Origin: Dothistroma septosporum
Taxonomy: Eukaryota; Ascomycota; Dothideomycetes; Mycosphaerellales; Mycosphaerellaceae
DNA: 64,000 nt
NCBI GenBank assembly: GCA_002236755.2
Contig: NBZP02000005.1
Span: 620,001-684,000, forward strand
Direction: 5' to 3'
The notes below the pieces were generated by a model. It saw only the letters and a list, made by a program, of their open reading frames with translations, made no database searches and was not told the origin of the DNA. Made by a program: the position numbers and the translations under genes. Shown here in pieces: positions 1 through 11,300 of this stretch; position 1 is the stretch's first letter, and each line of letters opens with the position of its first letter.

Positions 1-59
1 GCATCATCAGATTAGCACCATCCCCATCCCCCCCCCCCCCCCTATCGCAGCACACGTAC

Positions 60-398
60 CTTATACAACGCCGTCTTCGCCAAATACTGCTCATTGTCCA
101 TCAGAGTTCCCCACTCCTGTCCTCTGATATACCGTCTCCAGATATGATGCCAAAACGTTTCAGGTTCCTTGGATGCAAGCCACGCGGTCGTGACATGCGG
201 GAACTGAGCCCTGGTGAGATTGTTGGAGGGATGGGCGTATTGGTGCCAGTTGCCTTTAGAGTCTTGGACCCAGCCGCGTTCTTTCACCCAGCCGATCTGC
301 GTGTTATGTTTGGGGTCGCTGCCCGGAGGGTGGTAAGGAGGTCCGAGCGGAGCTGTTTCTTTGCCTTTGTCCTGGTCGTTAGCATTCGAGGACGACAT
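60..398 (-). CDS. Hypothetical protein, 5' exon of a gene running off the left edge
   Basis: This exon starts at ATG 398 and gives 113 codons up to a good donor (AAG|GTACGT) at 60/59. The gene therefore continues outside the window through an intron. The intron begins with an unbroken run of 15 G on this strand (C at 28-42 on the plus strand) only 16 nt after the donor. The protein opens with a polar, disordered stretch. It then has a tryptophan-rich part (motifs WVKERGW, NWHQY, FWHHIWRRYIRGQEW) that looks like a folded small domain. I do not recognise the family. There is no signal peptide or membrane segment in the visible part. The start is the first Met after an in-frame stop region. It is divergent from the small gene at 853. 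Confidence 0.55.
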
Positions 399-852
399 AG
401 CGATTTGTGTGCTAGGGTGGGTGGTAGGACTTCGTAGTTCTAGTATAGAAGCTGATAATGCCCTTGGGGCTGGACAGAGGAAGGGAGTGGTAGATGTTGA
501 TGAGCATGGTAAAAGCTAGTAGGAAAGTGGATATATCTCGAAGGCGTCCGGAAATGCTACAGTCACGACTGCGACAGCGCTCCCGACTCATACTGCACAT
601 GTCCGAGAGCCACCTAGATGAAGCGGTGAATGATGTCCGCCTACCCTCAATAGTTACCGTGCACGACGTGAAGCGTTTGAACAGCAACGCATCTCGAGGT
701 AACGTGATCAATCGGATCGACCTGAATGTGCAGTATTCACAAACTTCTATTGATAGTCAGCGCCTTTGATTGTTTACGGAGGTCCCAACCTCTTGATCAC
801 TTTCCCCCCACAAATTCGTGACTGAGTGATTGTTTCCCACCAACAACGAGCA
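399..852. promoter_or_regulatory. Divergent intergenic region
   Basis: This 454-bp spacer lies between two divergent starts (398 minus, 853 plus), so it probably holds both promoters. I see no gene or repeat in it. Confidence 0.3.
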
Positions 853-1258
853 ATGTTCGATTTCGTGCCTGAGACCGAGGCTGAGCGCCAGCTTGTAGTC
901 GCGGAGATGGGCAAGGCGATGAGATACAGCCAGACACAAGTCAGCAAGCTGAAGCGCGAGCTTGAGAGACGTAAAAGCAGACGTCGATACTTTGAGGCGT
1001 TATGGTGAGGATTGCCGGGGCAGTTACATGGACTCAAACATACGTCGCTAAGACATTCCGGCTGCGTCTCGAGTAGAGCTAACAACGTCGCATGTGCAGG
1101 GCGGATACAGATACTATCCGAAACAGTGACTTCAGCACACCAGATGCTGTGCCTTCGAAGGCTATACAGTCTTGGTCAGTATACCGTCTTGGAGTCGAGT
1201 TCTGCGCTAATGCACTTACACCTCCCAGACCGCAGACGACCCTCTCACATTTCCGTGA
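853..1258 (+). CDS. Small three-exon gene, 86-aa charged coiled-coil-like protein
   Basis: Exons are 853-1004, 1100-1178 and 1229-1258 (261 nt, 86 aa). Intron 1 starts GTGAGG and has the branch sequence GCTAAC 21 nt before TGTGCAG. Intron 2 starts GTATAC and has GCTAATG before CTCCCAG. Both introns keep the frame, and a stop follows directly in exon 3. The protein begins MFDFVPETEAERQ. Residues about 10-48 form a strongly charged helix (QVSKLKRELERRKSRRRYF) that could be a coiled coil or a nucleic-acid-binding helix. The last 30 residues are Ser/Thr/Pro-rich. No family is recognised. The 3' end overlaps the convergent disordered-protein gene by 14 bp. The call rests on splice signals and phase alone; length and composition do not prove translation. 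Confidence 0.5.
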
Positions 1259-3855
1259 ACATCCGCCTCAACTCCGCTCTGGGGATATCCACCGGCTCTG
1301 CAACTGGCAAATGCATACCCACTCCACGTTCCGACACACTCATCTTCCTAGGCCGGGCACGCACAACTTCATTATCATGCTTCGAGTTGTACTCGAGATC
1401 CGCGGCGATGGCTGGCCTCCCGAACGGCAAAGTGAGCTTCCCTTGCGAGCCTCTGTCGACTCGCGGACGTGCTGTCTTCGACACCTCATGCATTCTCCGC
1501 AGCAGGACCTTCGCTTCTGGCGTCGGGGCTCGCGGCCTCTCACTCTTGGCCCTCGACGGTGTGGACGGTGCTACTACGACGCTGGGCCCACACGCAAATT
1601 TCGGCACAACTCTAGGCTCTGTTGGAACCTGCTCCCACCAGGGCACATGCTCTTCCAGGGGAGGGGTTTCCGGTAGCCCGTTCTGCTCAACCATCGGCGT
1701 ATCAACTCTGTTCTGCCGCTCCTCCCCCTTCGGTTGCGCGATGACAACACTTCGAAGCTCTGACTCAACAACTCGGATTAAAGGTCGGGTGCTCGCAACA
1801 CCTATCTCGACTTCTTCCGCTGTGATTGAGCGTTCCGTTATATTGGAACAGGTCCAGCTCCGGCTTCGGCAAGATACATAATCGCTGCAGCTGCCACTAT
1901 CGCTCACCGCCGGGCTGAAGGGCTCTCGTTCGGGGCTGGAAGATGCTAGGTCTGGGAAAGGAGACATCTGGTCGGGAGAAGATGTCGCTGGCTCCGGGCT
2001 AGGAGTCAATTGCTCAGTGATGGGAGACAGAAGACGAGGATGCTGGGAATATGCGACCTGCTCTAGCTGGCGGTGGCTTGGTCTGTCTCTGACGGGCAAC
2101 ATTGACGTATCTACCGTATTGAGAATCTTCCCACGAATCTGGGCCAGCCTGTCGTCGCTTCTTGGTCTGCGGTATGTGAAATCCTTCTCATGTCTCGGAA
2201 TCCTGCAACGTGTTTCTTCTTCATCCAGATCATCAGAAGCCAACGCCGCCAGCTGCTCGTGAGTACTTGCCAGGCCAAGAAACCTCGACATTTGGTCGGT
2301 GATATTGCTCACGGATGTAACATTGAGCATGTTGTAGTCCTCAGGATCAATATCGTCATCATCAATGTTGCCATCGTCTTCATCATCGTCACTTTCGCCG
2401 TCGCTGTCGCCAAGACATTCTTGAAATAGTGAAAGTCGGTACGCCTTACGATCTGTACACCGCGTCTCGGCTTCCAGCTGAGGTGATTCTGCGTCTCTGC
2501 CGGTCGACATCATCTCCTCTCGTCCAGTATCGTTAGCTTCTTGTACAACGTCGTTGAGATCTTCACCGTCGGTCGCGGGTCTAGATGTCCTTGCCTCCAA
2601 CCACTTCTGCGCCAAATCCCTAGCTCTCGAATCGCGTTCATCGCTCAGGTTGAATATCACGGCTTCACTGATCACGATTCTGCTGAGCGATCCACGAAGA
2701 TCGCCACCACGAGATGCTATCACGTGAAAGCCTTCGTCAGGGCATTGGCGGGCGTTTCGTGACTTCAAGGGCATAGGAATGTGCCCGGCCGTTTTGGACT
2801 TGATGTCATCACCTCTTCTCCTGTCCAGAAGATCGTTGGTAGTCTTTGCCCCGTGCGTGATACCGTGTTGGAGAGTCCTCGATGGCGGCAACTTTCGAAG
2901 CTTATTGCGATGGTGAGAACATGACTTTTTGGCATCGAGCGGTTGTTCGTCCTCGGCAGGAATGTCATAGTCTGTCGAAGATTTAGGCGAGTCGCTACCG
3001 GAACGGTACGTCGTACTGTCAGAATTTATCGACTTCTTCTTGCGTGTACTGAACCATCTCTTCTGATCATTAGTATTCTTCATAACGTCTAGTTGATCCG
3101 CCGTGGCCTCTGGAGATGTATTGCGATTCCGATCGACAGACCTTGATCCTCGCTGCGTCGATTTGTCCGATTCATCGCACAGCAAGGCTGTTGCGTTCAT
3201 GTCACGGTTTCCTGCAACTTTGCGGAGTCTGCGCGGTGACGACTGCGAGGCTTTGTGGGCGGCACAGGCTGGTGTCTTATCAATTTGCTCCCCAGATATC
3301 CAAGCTCGGTCGGGAGCTACTGCGCCGTCGATATTGGGTCGGGCAAACATCATGACACCTGCGCGATTCCCAGAGGTTGCAAATTCGGAATGAAAAGCAA
3401 TATGGCGTGAAAGTGTGGTGACTCATGCAGCGAGCGATGGGTCGGAAGTAAAGATTTGAGGGCGAGCTCGGCAGCAAGATTCTGCAATTTCGATGCGACG
3501 ATGTCTTTGATCAGCGTTAGGCACATGGCGGACACATGAGAAGTGTCAGGCCAGAAAGTGTCGTATCGAAACACGGGTCCTATGAGGTGGTCAGTAATAG
3601 AGCCTGGCCCAAGAGAAAGTTCATTACCAGCTGCGTAAAAGTTCGAGCTCTCTTGCGAGACATGTAACAGCGCGGTGTGTAATGCAGGTTCGCGAGGCTG
3701 TGACTAAGCCACACATTGTTGCCATGTTCATGCTTCGGATCTGATCGTACCTGGGCTGCTATGGTCTCAGTCCAGCGTTAGTACTTCAAACGCGGAAGCG
3801 ATACCACAATGTCGGCTGCGTTAGCAAAGCAACATCTGGAAACTGAATCTTTCAT
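1245..3855 (-). CDS. Large intrinsically disordered acidic protein with four small 5' exons
   Basis: The main open frame (stop at 1245, open up to 3353) encodes a low-complexity protein rich in Ser, Pro, Arg and acidic residues. It includes an Asp/Glu run (SDGESDDDEDDGNIDDDDID) and Ser-Pro repeats, but no recognisable domain. Upstream I find four exons that join in phase: 3805-3855 (ATG at 3855), 3751-3765 (15 nt), 3628-3697 and 3359-3579. Together they encode 119 residues that look much more folded (VFRYDTFWPD, MCLTLIKDIVASKL). Donors and acceptors are GT/AG, and one branch site is a perfect TACTAAC. The join to the long frame is uncertain. A weak donor at 3358 (GTGTCA) could pair with an acceptor before 3242 or 3275, both in phase, giving 784 or 795 aa. 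Alternatively the upstream frame ends at TGA 3351-3353, which overlaps the ATG of the long frame. Function is unknown; nuclear or scaffold roles are only a guess. Confidence 0.55.
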
Positions 3856-4041
3856 AAGTTGGTCATCTACTAGGTATCTGCACGTTGGTGGGCGCGATGC
3901 TGGTCGATCCAATGCACAGCACTTCGCCGTGCTGTTGTTCACGCGGTCTTCGGCCTGGTCCTGACACTCTGTACGAGGGCCGTGTTCACCTTCGGTGCAC
4001 GTGATGCATGCGGAGCGTCGTGCTGACGGCCGAGGCTCTCT

Positions 4042-4713
4042 TTAACGGCCCTTGGAAACTCTCTGGACAACGCTTTCGTGCTCAATGTCGTCGGCGTCAT
4101 TAGCCTGGATGTCGGCAGCAATGCCATTCAGTGCGCGCTTAAGTGCATCCTTGGAGGAGGAGTACATCATGCGTGGCTGCGGTATGTTGTCAGCTCCGCC
4201 ACGTATGCTGATCGTGCATCGAGGTACTCACATATTGCGACGCATCATCTGGCACCCAGGAAATGAAGGTAATCTTGCTGCGCTTGCCTTCGCCGCCTTC
4301 TGCGTCGTACTCGACATCGAAGACAGCGTATCGGCCACCGATGCCCTCCTCGCCCCTCTTGTTCTTGCTCTTGGCGTTGATCAGCTTTTCGCGGAACTTG
4401 CTGTAGTCTGGGTCGGTGGAGGTCTCCTCGACGACAATCTCTTTCCAGTCATCGGAGATCTTGTAGATGATCCACTTGGTCGATTTGCCGAGCTTCAGGT
4501 CGTTGAACGCCTGGATGCACTCGGGCGCGACCGAGACTCTGTGGGGCAACCATCGTCAGCGATCGTGCTCGTTTCAATGCTTATCGTGGTCGTCGGTGCG
4601 TGCGATTGAGAACAATTGGCGGTGGAAACATACCCTGATTGAGCCTGCGAAGTCCAATGTCAGCATACATTGTACACCACGCGCCGCCTGATGGAGATAC
4701 ATGTACATACCAT
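4042..4713 (-). CDS. COF1: Cofilin / actin-depolymerising factor
   Basis: Exons are 4711-4713, 4634-4644, 4232-4538 and 4042-4176 (456 nt, 151 aa). The first exon is the ATG alone, followed directly by GTATGT, and the second is only 11 nt. Joining them gives MAQSGVSVAPE, the conserved cofilin N-terminus, with the regulatory Ser early in the chain. The ADF-homology domain fills the protein: FNDLKLGK, KWIIYKISDD, KEIVVEETS, YAVFDVEYD, KITFISWVPDDA, then MMYSSSKDALKRALNG (the long actin-binding helix) and the terminal ESVVQRVSKGR. Cofilin binds G- and F-actin, severs and depolymerises filaments, and drives turnover of cortical patches and cables. Length and motifs match fungal cofilins throughout. 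The start is fixed by the spliced N-terminus. Confidence 0.96.
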
Positions 4714-5935
4714 GATTGCGGTGGTATGAGAGGCGAAAGCAGATGTTCGTATCAGTCGCGACCTGAGCGATGACGGTCAGCGACTTTTTGGACTTTTAGG
4801 CGCGAGGTACGGGGAGGATGGTGGCTGCCTGCAGGAGCGCCAAGAGTGTGCTTCGTCGTACCTTACGTAGTCCTTTTCTATTCAGGCAGCCAAATGAGGT
4901 GAATGGCGAGGCCTTGGAGGTGGTATAGAGAGTAGTCTGGAGGGGGATGGGGAGGTGAGTGGTGGGTTAGCGGGCTGTGCGACTCTTGTGTTGATGTGGG
5001 TCCCGCCAGAGACGAACAAGCTGTGCAAGGGTCTGCTGTGCTCTTCAGCGCGGCCGAGGGCGCGGGCACAGCAACCACGACACCATCGGATCGTCTTGGC
5101 GTCGGTTTCTTCTCCTACATGTACCTGTACCACTTCCCCCCATCCACATATCCCCTTCATGAGTCGCGTTTATTTAGATGCCTCGAGCCTCGAACATCTC
5201 GCCGCCTAAGGCATGGAATGATGGACGGCTGTATCGCCGGGCTTGATGTGTCCTCAAGTCTACAGATCCGGTACACGCCAATATCTCATGTTGAGATGTA
5301 GGATCTAGTGTCATCCAAAACATCGCATCGTCCACCAATGCCGTGTCAGTATCACCATGTCACGAGTGTACTCAGGCGCCTGCTATCGCCTCCTTTGGTG
5401 CAAGCAAGCGGCATGGTGGCATTCCAATGGCACGTCTTGAACGACCACGAAAGAGCACCCCGTACCATCTCCGCAAGTCATGGCACTCCCATGTCATGTA
5501 CAGAACTCACGCTGCTACTCCTGCCTCCACGACGAGAGGGCTGACAAAGCTGATCTTCCGACTACACCTCTCACCACCTGCCGTAGCGATTGACATAGGA
5601 CCCATGGAGTTCACCCCGATTCACCCGCGCCACGCAACCCTTTCGACCCTCGGTCCGTCCGGACGACATCGTTCCACGAGGTGTAGAGAAGCATCCGGCG
5701 ATGTTAGGATCCTCGCTCAATAGCTTTCTCTCATTCTGAGGACGACCTCGGCGTGTTGTCCTCATCACTTTCCAAAGGACCCTGCAAACCACAGATTATC
5801 GCGTCCGAGTCCTCAAAAATATCGTCATGTGAATAACCACTCTATAGGCTTTCACTCTCTCGTGCTGGATCTATCAATACGTACAGACGGTGTGCTGGCC
5901 AACGAGGAAGTATATTTTCCTATATCGTCGAGAGG
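4714..5935. promoter_or_regulatory. Divergent intergenic region, cofilin / F-box-like gene
   Basis: This is 1.2 kb between two divergent starts. It holds several short overlapping frames on both strands, but I could not assemble any of them with splice signals into a credible gene. The cofilin promoter and 5' leader must lie at its left end. Confidence 0.3.
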
Positions 5936-6832
5936 ATGGCCGACGACTACCGAGATGATAGCGACAGCGACTGGTACGGTGTATCCGATGATGAGTGGGA
6001 CGAAAGTACATTCTCAGATGGTCTATTGTCACATCAAGCGATTACAAGCTTTACGCCTGCAAAGCCCAATCCCTCGCACGCACTAAGTGCCGCGGAGAAG
6101 GTATTCGTAGTGACAGAACTGGCCGAAATGATATTCGTGGAGTACGTCGCCGCGAGGACAGCAGACGCCGTTACGAAAGACGAGCCCCGAATGGAGCCTC
6201 TCCAATCAAACTCTGCGATACGCCGCGTCAGTAGGACCTTCAACTGGACGATCGACGGCTCTTCTAAGCTCAGGACTCTCTCACGCGTCTATGGCCTCGG
6301 CAGAGAAAAGGTGTACCTTCTCACAGATCGTCTCATACAGAATCATGCCCCGCTGTTGTGGATGTTCTCTCATTTACTACCTTGCTGGAGCCACGTACGG
6401 GCCTTCGAAATACGTCCTAATAATGACTCTTGCATCTTTCTGGACGGTGTGAATGCATTCACACCTCCTACGCTGGGTCCTCTGAAATATGCACAGGCCT
6501 CCGTGGAACTAGCCAGGAAGAAACTGTTGCCATTCTGCAAATCTGGTAAAGACGGCCGAGAATCATGGCGACAATACGGAGCACTTCAGTACGGCGGCCG
6601 CATCGTGCTTGAGACACCACGGATCTGCACACAAAGGTTCCAGGACGAGCCGGGTTCTGGACTTACTGTATCGTGGGAGCACAGCTACCGAGATAAGGAT
6701 ATCAGACTCGACGGCACTGCCACATTGGGCGAGGTCTTCGATGCGTACAGTGGTTGGCTCTATTCCGTTCCAGCCGGGGCTTTGGTAACGCATAGATGGA
6801 GTTGGGGACCAAGATACTATCCCACTGCATAG
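5936..6832 (+). CDS. F-box-like hypothetical protein (298 aa)
   Basis: A single-exon frame. It starts with an acidic segment (DDSDSDWYGVSDDEWD). Residues about 58-105 read KVFVVTELAEMIFVEYV...NSAIRRVSRTFNW. The spacing resembles the degenerate F-box of dothideomycete proteins (KVF-x2-xEL-xE-I...L..xRVxRTFN). If correct, it would bind Skp1 and recruit a substrate to an SCF ubiquitin ligase. The C-terminal part carries a block TATLGEVFDAYSGW that recurs, altered, in two neighbouring fragments at 6950-7189 (minus) and 7395-7700 (plus). I therefore read it as the intact member of a local, partly decayed family. No membrane segment or signal peptide. The F-box assignment comes from pattern only and needs a profile search. 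Confidence 0.6.
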   Translation: MADDYRDDSDSDWYGVSDDEWDESTFSDGLLSHQAITSFTPAKPNPSHALSAAEKVFVVTELAEMIFVEYVAARTADAVTKDEPRMEPLQSNSAIRRVSRTFNWTIDGSSKLRTLSRVYGLGREKVYLLTDRLIQNHAPLLWMFSHLLPCWSHVRAFEIRPNNDSCIFLDGVNAFTPPTLGPLKYAQASVELARKKLLPFCKSGKDGRESWRQYGALQYGGRIVLETPRICTQRFQDEPGSGLTVSWEHSYRDKDIRLDGTATLGEVFDAYSGWLYSVPAGALVTHRWSWGPRYYPTA

Positions 6833-6949
6833 ATCGATCAGCGATGGGAATGGTAAGAGCGAATACCTTGTGTCGTCAGCTCGATTGACGACGATTCTCG
6901 ACATCAGATATATTGAGAGAATGACAAAGGCATCGTGCTCTACTCTTAC

Positions 6950-7189
6950 CTCGATATCATCGCCATCGCCGACTTCTTCCTCATGATGTTCAGCATCTTT
7001 GGCTTTTGGCGGCAGGCGTTGGCAACGCTCTCGGGCGCTACCTCTGGAATTGCCAGCCCTACCGGTAAGCACGTCCTGATACCAATCGAAGAGCACGCCG
7101 AGAGTGGCATCCGCATCGAAAATTTCCCACAAAATCACAACCTTGGGTCCCTCGATGTGCCACTTGCGTCCTCGCCCACGCCTGATCAT
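6950..7189 (-). CDS. Fragment related to the F-box-like neighbour
   Basis: This is an 80-codon open segment starting at ATG 7189. It contains VVILWEIFDADATLGVLFDWYQ, clearly similar to the TATLGEVFDAYSGW block of the gene at 5936. It ends at a good donor (GAG|GTAAGA). A GCTGAC...ACAAG acceptor follows at about 6867, but continuing there runs antisense into the 3' end of the 5936 gene, so the downstream structure is unclear. It could be a short diverged gene, a 3' fragment of a duplicate, or a decayed copy. Confidence 0.35.
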
Positions 7190-7394
7190 TTCCGAGGTCG
7201 GGCGGCCTTGGCGGCCACATCGCAAGGTCCTACTACTTCGGCGACCACCTCATTCCACGCAGTCGACGGCATCCGTGGTGACAGCGACTTACCATGTCAG
7301 AGTCTATCCTCGAGGTTTGAAACCGAAGCTCAACCGCAGTACCGGCACTCCTCAGTCTAGCAATGGTATGCTCACTCCCTTCGTCAGCCCGAGA

Positions 7395-7700
7395 ATGGCC
7401 AGCGAGAAGGTCTCATGGCTTAAAATCAAGGCCACAAACGCAGACAAGCTAGTTTTCTGTGAAGATGGCCCATTGTACAAGGACGGTGTCATCCGTAAGT
7501 ACTTCAAAGCTTAAGACAGTGTGTTGGACTAAAGAGCTGACAAAGTCGTGATAGGCATCAAGAAGTGATACATCGCCTTCGATCGGGACGCCACACTTGG
7601 GGAGACGTTTGAAACGTAGCGCGAGATGGTCGAGCGTTTGGTAGATGAAGTCGAGGAAGCCGCACCAAAAAAGCATACACTTGACTATTCGGCACCATCA
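7395..7700 (+). pseudogene. Degenerate copy of the F-box-like family
   Basis: From ATG 7395 the frame reads WLKIKATNADKLVFCEDG then KDGVI. It meets a well-formed intron at 7495-7554 (GTAAGT, branch GCTGAC, ATAG). After splicing it gives only IKK and TGA at 7566-7568. The same frame beyond the stop continues YIAFDRDATLGETFET followed by TAG, then an acidic helix (MVERLVDEVEE). The DATLGETFE block matches the intact gene at 5936. A preserved intron with two in-frame stops in the conserved region is best explained as a pseudogene. A short 37-residue product remains possible. Confidence 0.5.
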
Positions 7701-8380
7701 TGTGTCGCCGTTGGAGAGTTCGGTCTTTCTTCCCACGATGGTGGCGGGCAGACACCACCATTGCTGAGTTCGGTGGTGAGTCACTGGCAAAGGTAGTCGA
7801 GGTACTGTCGGCGGGCCAGGGCTTCCACCCACATGCCTCAAACGAGTCAGTGCTGTCAACAGAGGGGACTGCGGAGATTCTTGGTCAAAGCACGTTCAGT
7901 GAACGCTCAGCATAATGAGCAAAGAGACCGAAATCCTTGTAATCAGAAGCGGGAACTGATCGATATGTCTTATTACCACGGCTCAGCGCCAGTACAGTCA
8001 CTCCACAGCAGACATGCATCTCTCCTCGCCATGGGGGTTACCCTTCAACACACGAGCCATTCTGACCGCCACCTTCCTCCTTGCTCTCACGTCATGACTT
8101 TGTCAGTCCATCTTCCTCACACCGCCGTCACGACCCCTCACTACCTCCAACATCCTGCATGGGCTCCTCTTCGCCTTTATCCCTATCCACATCTTCTCAC
8201 TTCCATCGACAACCAATCGATTCAATCACAAGCGCGCGCGGCGTGGTATCGTAAACGCCTGCATCGTGGAAATCTTGCATGTCGTGCAAGATAAGATGAC
8301 TACGAGACATAGGACCTTCCCAACATTTCTGAGCTCGAGGAGTATCATCAAAACATACCAAACGCCAAGCCATCCAGCCA
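7701..8380. other. Spacer with no recognised gene
   Basis: About 680 bp between the decayed F-box-like copy and the 3' end of the condensin gene. Short frames exist on both strands but none has supporting motifs or splice structure. Confidence 0.3.
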
Positions 8381-11300
8381 CTAATCGTCAGCATCCATCA
8401 TCTCAGTATCACCATCATCACTCAATCCAATCCTTGTGCCCTCAGCGTCTGGCACGAAGCCGGTAGTCGTAGCACCCAACGTTGCGTCTCTAAGCTCTGC
8501 TTGGAGCTGGCTGATACTCTCGTCGACATTATCGTCGTCTGCGGCACCGGGCCGCACGTGCACAGTGGTATCGCCATCGCCTTCCACAACACTCTCGTCA
8601 TCAACATTGTTGCCGTCAACCTCGGTAGTATCAAGTACAGTCTCCTCCACTCCACCGCCACCACGCTCATCCGTCATGACGTCGTGCATCATCTTGATGA
8701 GGTTGTTCTGAAGCTTGGTGAGAACATTCCGGTCTGTTGCTGTAGGTGCGGCTTTTGTCTCAACGGCCTCGGTGGCGAGCTCAAGGATTGTCTTGACCCT
8801 CTCGGCGTCTGCCCCGTTTGGTGGTAGATGCAGCTTGTTGAGCATACTGAAGAAGACCTTCTTCTCGTCCTTCGCAATCTTGCCTGCGGTAACGAGGCGA
8901 TCTAGGATGTTCTCAGCCAGCACGAAGTGGATCTCGTTCGCGCCGTGAGCCTTTCCAACAGATTCCGTGGCGTCAGCAAAGCCGAATATCCTGCGGGGAT
9001 CTGTCCAGTCAAGCAGCATCTCGCCAATTTTGGCCATCTTCACCATGGTCTCGCCGGTGGGTTCCTCCTCAACATCAGCATCCTCAAGGTCCTTCAGTTG
9101 GCCAAGCCTTTGCATGACGGGTATGACCACTTCGACCATACGCATGGCATTCTCTGCGCGAGAGTGACAGTACACAGGCAGGAAGTAGGTCAATGTTTGT
9201 CTGAACTGAGGGTTGTTTTGATTGTCAGGATCAAAGTACGCCACGACCAGTGCCTTCAGAAGGTCGGTATCGGTGATCAGCCGTGAAAGCATCGCTTTCG
9301 CAAGTGCTGTGGCTCCTGTGGCCTGGACTTCCGGGTGATCTGACTTCAGAGAACTCTTAAACGCCTTCACTAGCGGTCGCATGTACTCGTTCTGCGACTC
9401 CGACTGATCGTTGAGTGTAGTCGTATCGTCGGACAGAAGGGTAGGATGGGTTATGAGGATGTCAGTGATGATTTGGAGAGCGATTGCTTGCAGTTCTGGG
9501 TGACCTTTGGCGAAGCAGTGCAAGAAGAGTGTCAGATTCTCCTGCGCCAGATTCTTCCCGAGTAAGCAGCACAACCCCAAGCACAACAGACCACGCTCTC
9601 TTATGGGCGCTTCCTGGCTCCTAACGGCTGGCACGACCAAGTTGTTCAGCATCGTGACGAGGTGAACATTCTCTTCCAAGTCGCACTGCACGTTCTGAAG
9701 CATGCATAGGGCGATATGCAGACACTTCATGTTGACCATGATCTCCTTGATTGCCTTCTCGGCGGCGGCTTCAGGATCGGTCTCTTTTTGAGCCTTCTTC
9801 TTGGAGTTCTTCTGCGCGGCCACAGCCGTGTCGTCGTCATCGCCATCGACTTGTTCGGTTGCGGAGTGGAAGCTGTCAACTGTACTGCTGTCGCCCTCGG
9901 TCTCGTCATCACCCATGATAGTATCATGAACTTCTGCGATGGCCTCAAGAACAACGCCACAAAACTCGCGCTCGCCCTTTGCATTCTCGCCACAAACGAG
10001 ACGCAGCACCTCCACGAGCAGTCGGGTCACCTCTTCAGGCAGATCTGGCTGGCCGAGCGCGCGCCTAGTCAAGTCGAACATCTTTTGCCTGCCAACTTCA
10101 TCGCTGTAGTCGAAAGTCAGCGCCGTGTGAAGCATTTGCTCGACTACAAACTCGCGATAGTCGACGTCTTGTTGTGCGTCAGCGTCATCTTCGCCGGCCT
10201 CATGTGACAGCATCGTAGCCTCGACCAGCTTCTGAATTTCGCGTTGCAGCAGGAAGCCAAATCTGGTCACTTCAGGTAGCTTGTCGTCGACCAGTACCTC
10301 CAAAGATTTTGGACCGACGTAGTCCTCCTTCGTAGCTGTGCGGCAGAAATCATTGAAGGTACGTGCGACAAAGGCCAGCTCAGGCGACAAGTCCTCCCAG
10401 AATTCGTCTGGGAAGGAGACATAGTCGAGGTAATCTGGTCGGCCGCTCCAAAACTCGTGCATCGCAATAAGCGCTATGCCACCCTCGCGGCCGCTATTCA
10501 CGAGGTCGATGCGCTCAAGCAGCTCGAGAAGTGCATCAAGTGAGGGTACGGCGACTTTCTGTTTGTCCGCCTCCACGCCCTCCTCGACCTGAGCAGCTGG
10601 CAAGGCAGCGCAGTCTTCGATCCATCGCTGTGAAAACAGCTGAGCTGTTGCCTTCCGTACGTTCTCGTCCCGATCGCGCAGACCCCATCGCAGCAGCTTT
10701 TCACGATGTGTCATGCTCAGATGTCGGAAGTCGCCAAGTGCTGGGAGAAGGCGGCCGTAGAGTGCTCGACGTGTTGTCGCATCTGCGTCTCGTGCGCGCT
10801 CAAGCAGGTACGGCAGGACTTCTTTCGTGAGAGGCAGATTCAAGAGCAGGTTCCTTCGAACTTCTGCGGATGGGTCGTTCTGCAGGACTTGAAGCAGCTT
10901 ATTCAAGACGCCGCCACGCACATCATCGTCTGAATCTGAGCCTTCCTCTTCGTCGTCATCGACCTCTGCTGCCAATCGTCCCAAGCCGTAGACAGCCTGC
11001 AGTCGCACCGGCGCCTCCTTGTCGTGAATTCTCTTCAGCAACGCGAATCGCAACCTGTGAAACAAGCTATCATCCAGTGTGTCTAAGCTGTTGATGACAT
11101 GGCTCATGATCTGTGTCGCGCGGAATCGGATGGTCTTGTCCTTTGCCTGGATCATGCGCAGGAGCTCACTCAGAATCTGTGTGGTAAGCCTGCTCGTTGG
11201 TGTCTCTGGCAGTGTATCCTCCTCGACCTCGCCGCTGGCCTCATAGATCTCGTTGTCCTTCCCACTTGCTACGCTCAAGAACGTGCCCAAGAACCGAATA

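Noticed and set aside
1012..1881. Plus-strand 289-aa frame
   Set aside because: Antisense shadow of the disordered-protein gene; the start codon and composition have no support.
4052..4609. Plus-strand 185-aa frame
   Set aside because: Antisense to cofilin, whose spliced product is unmistakable.
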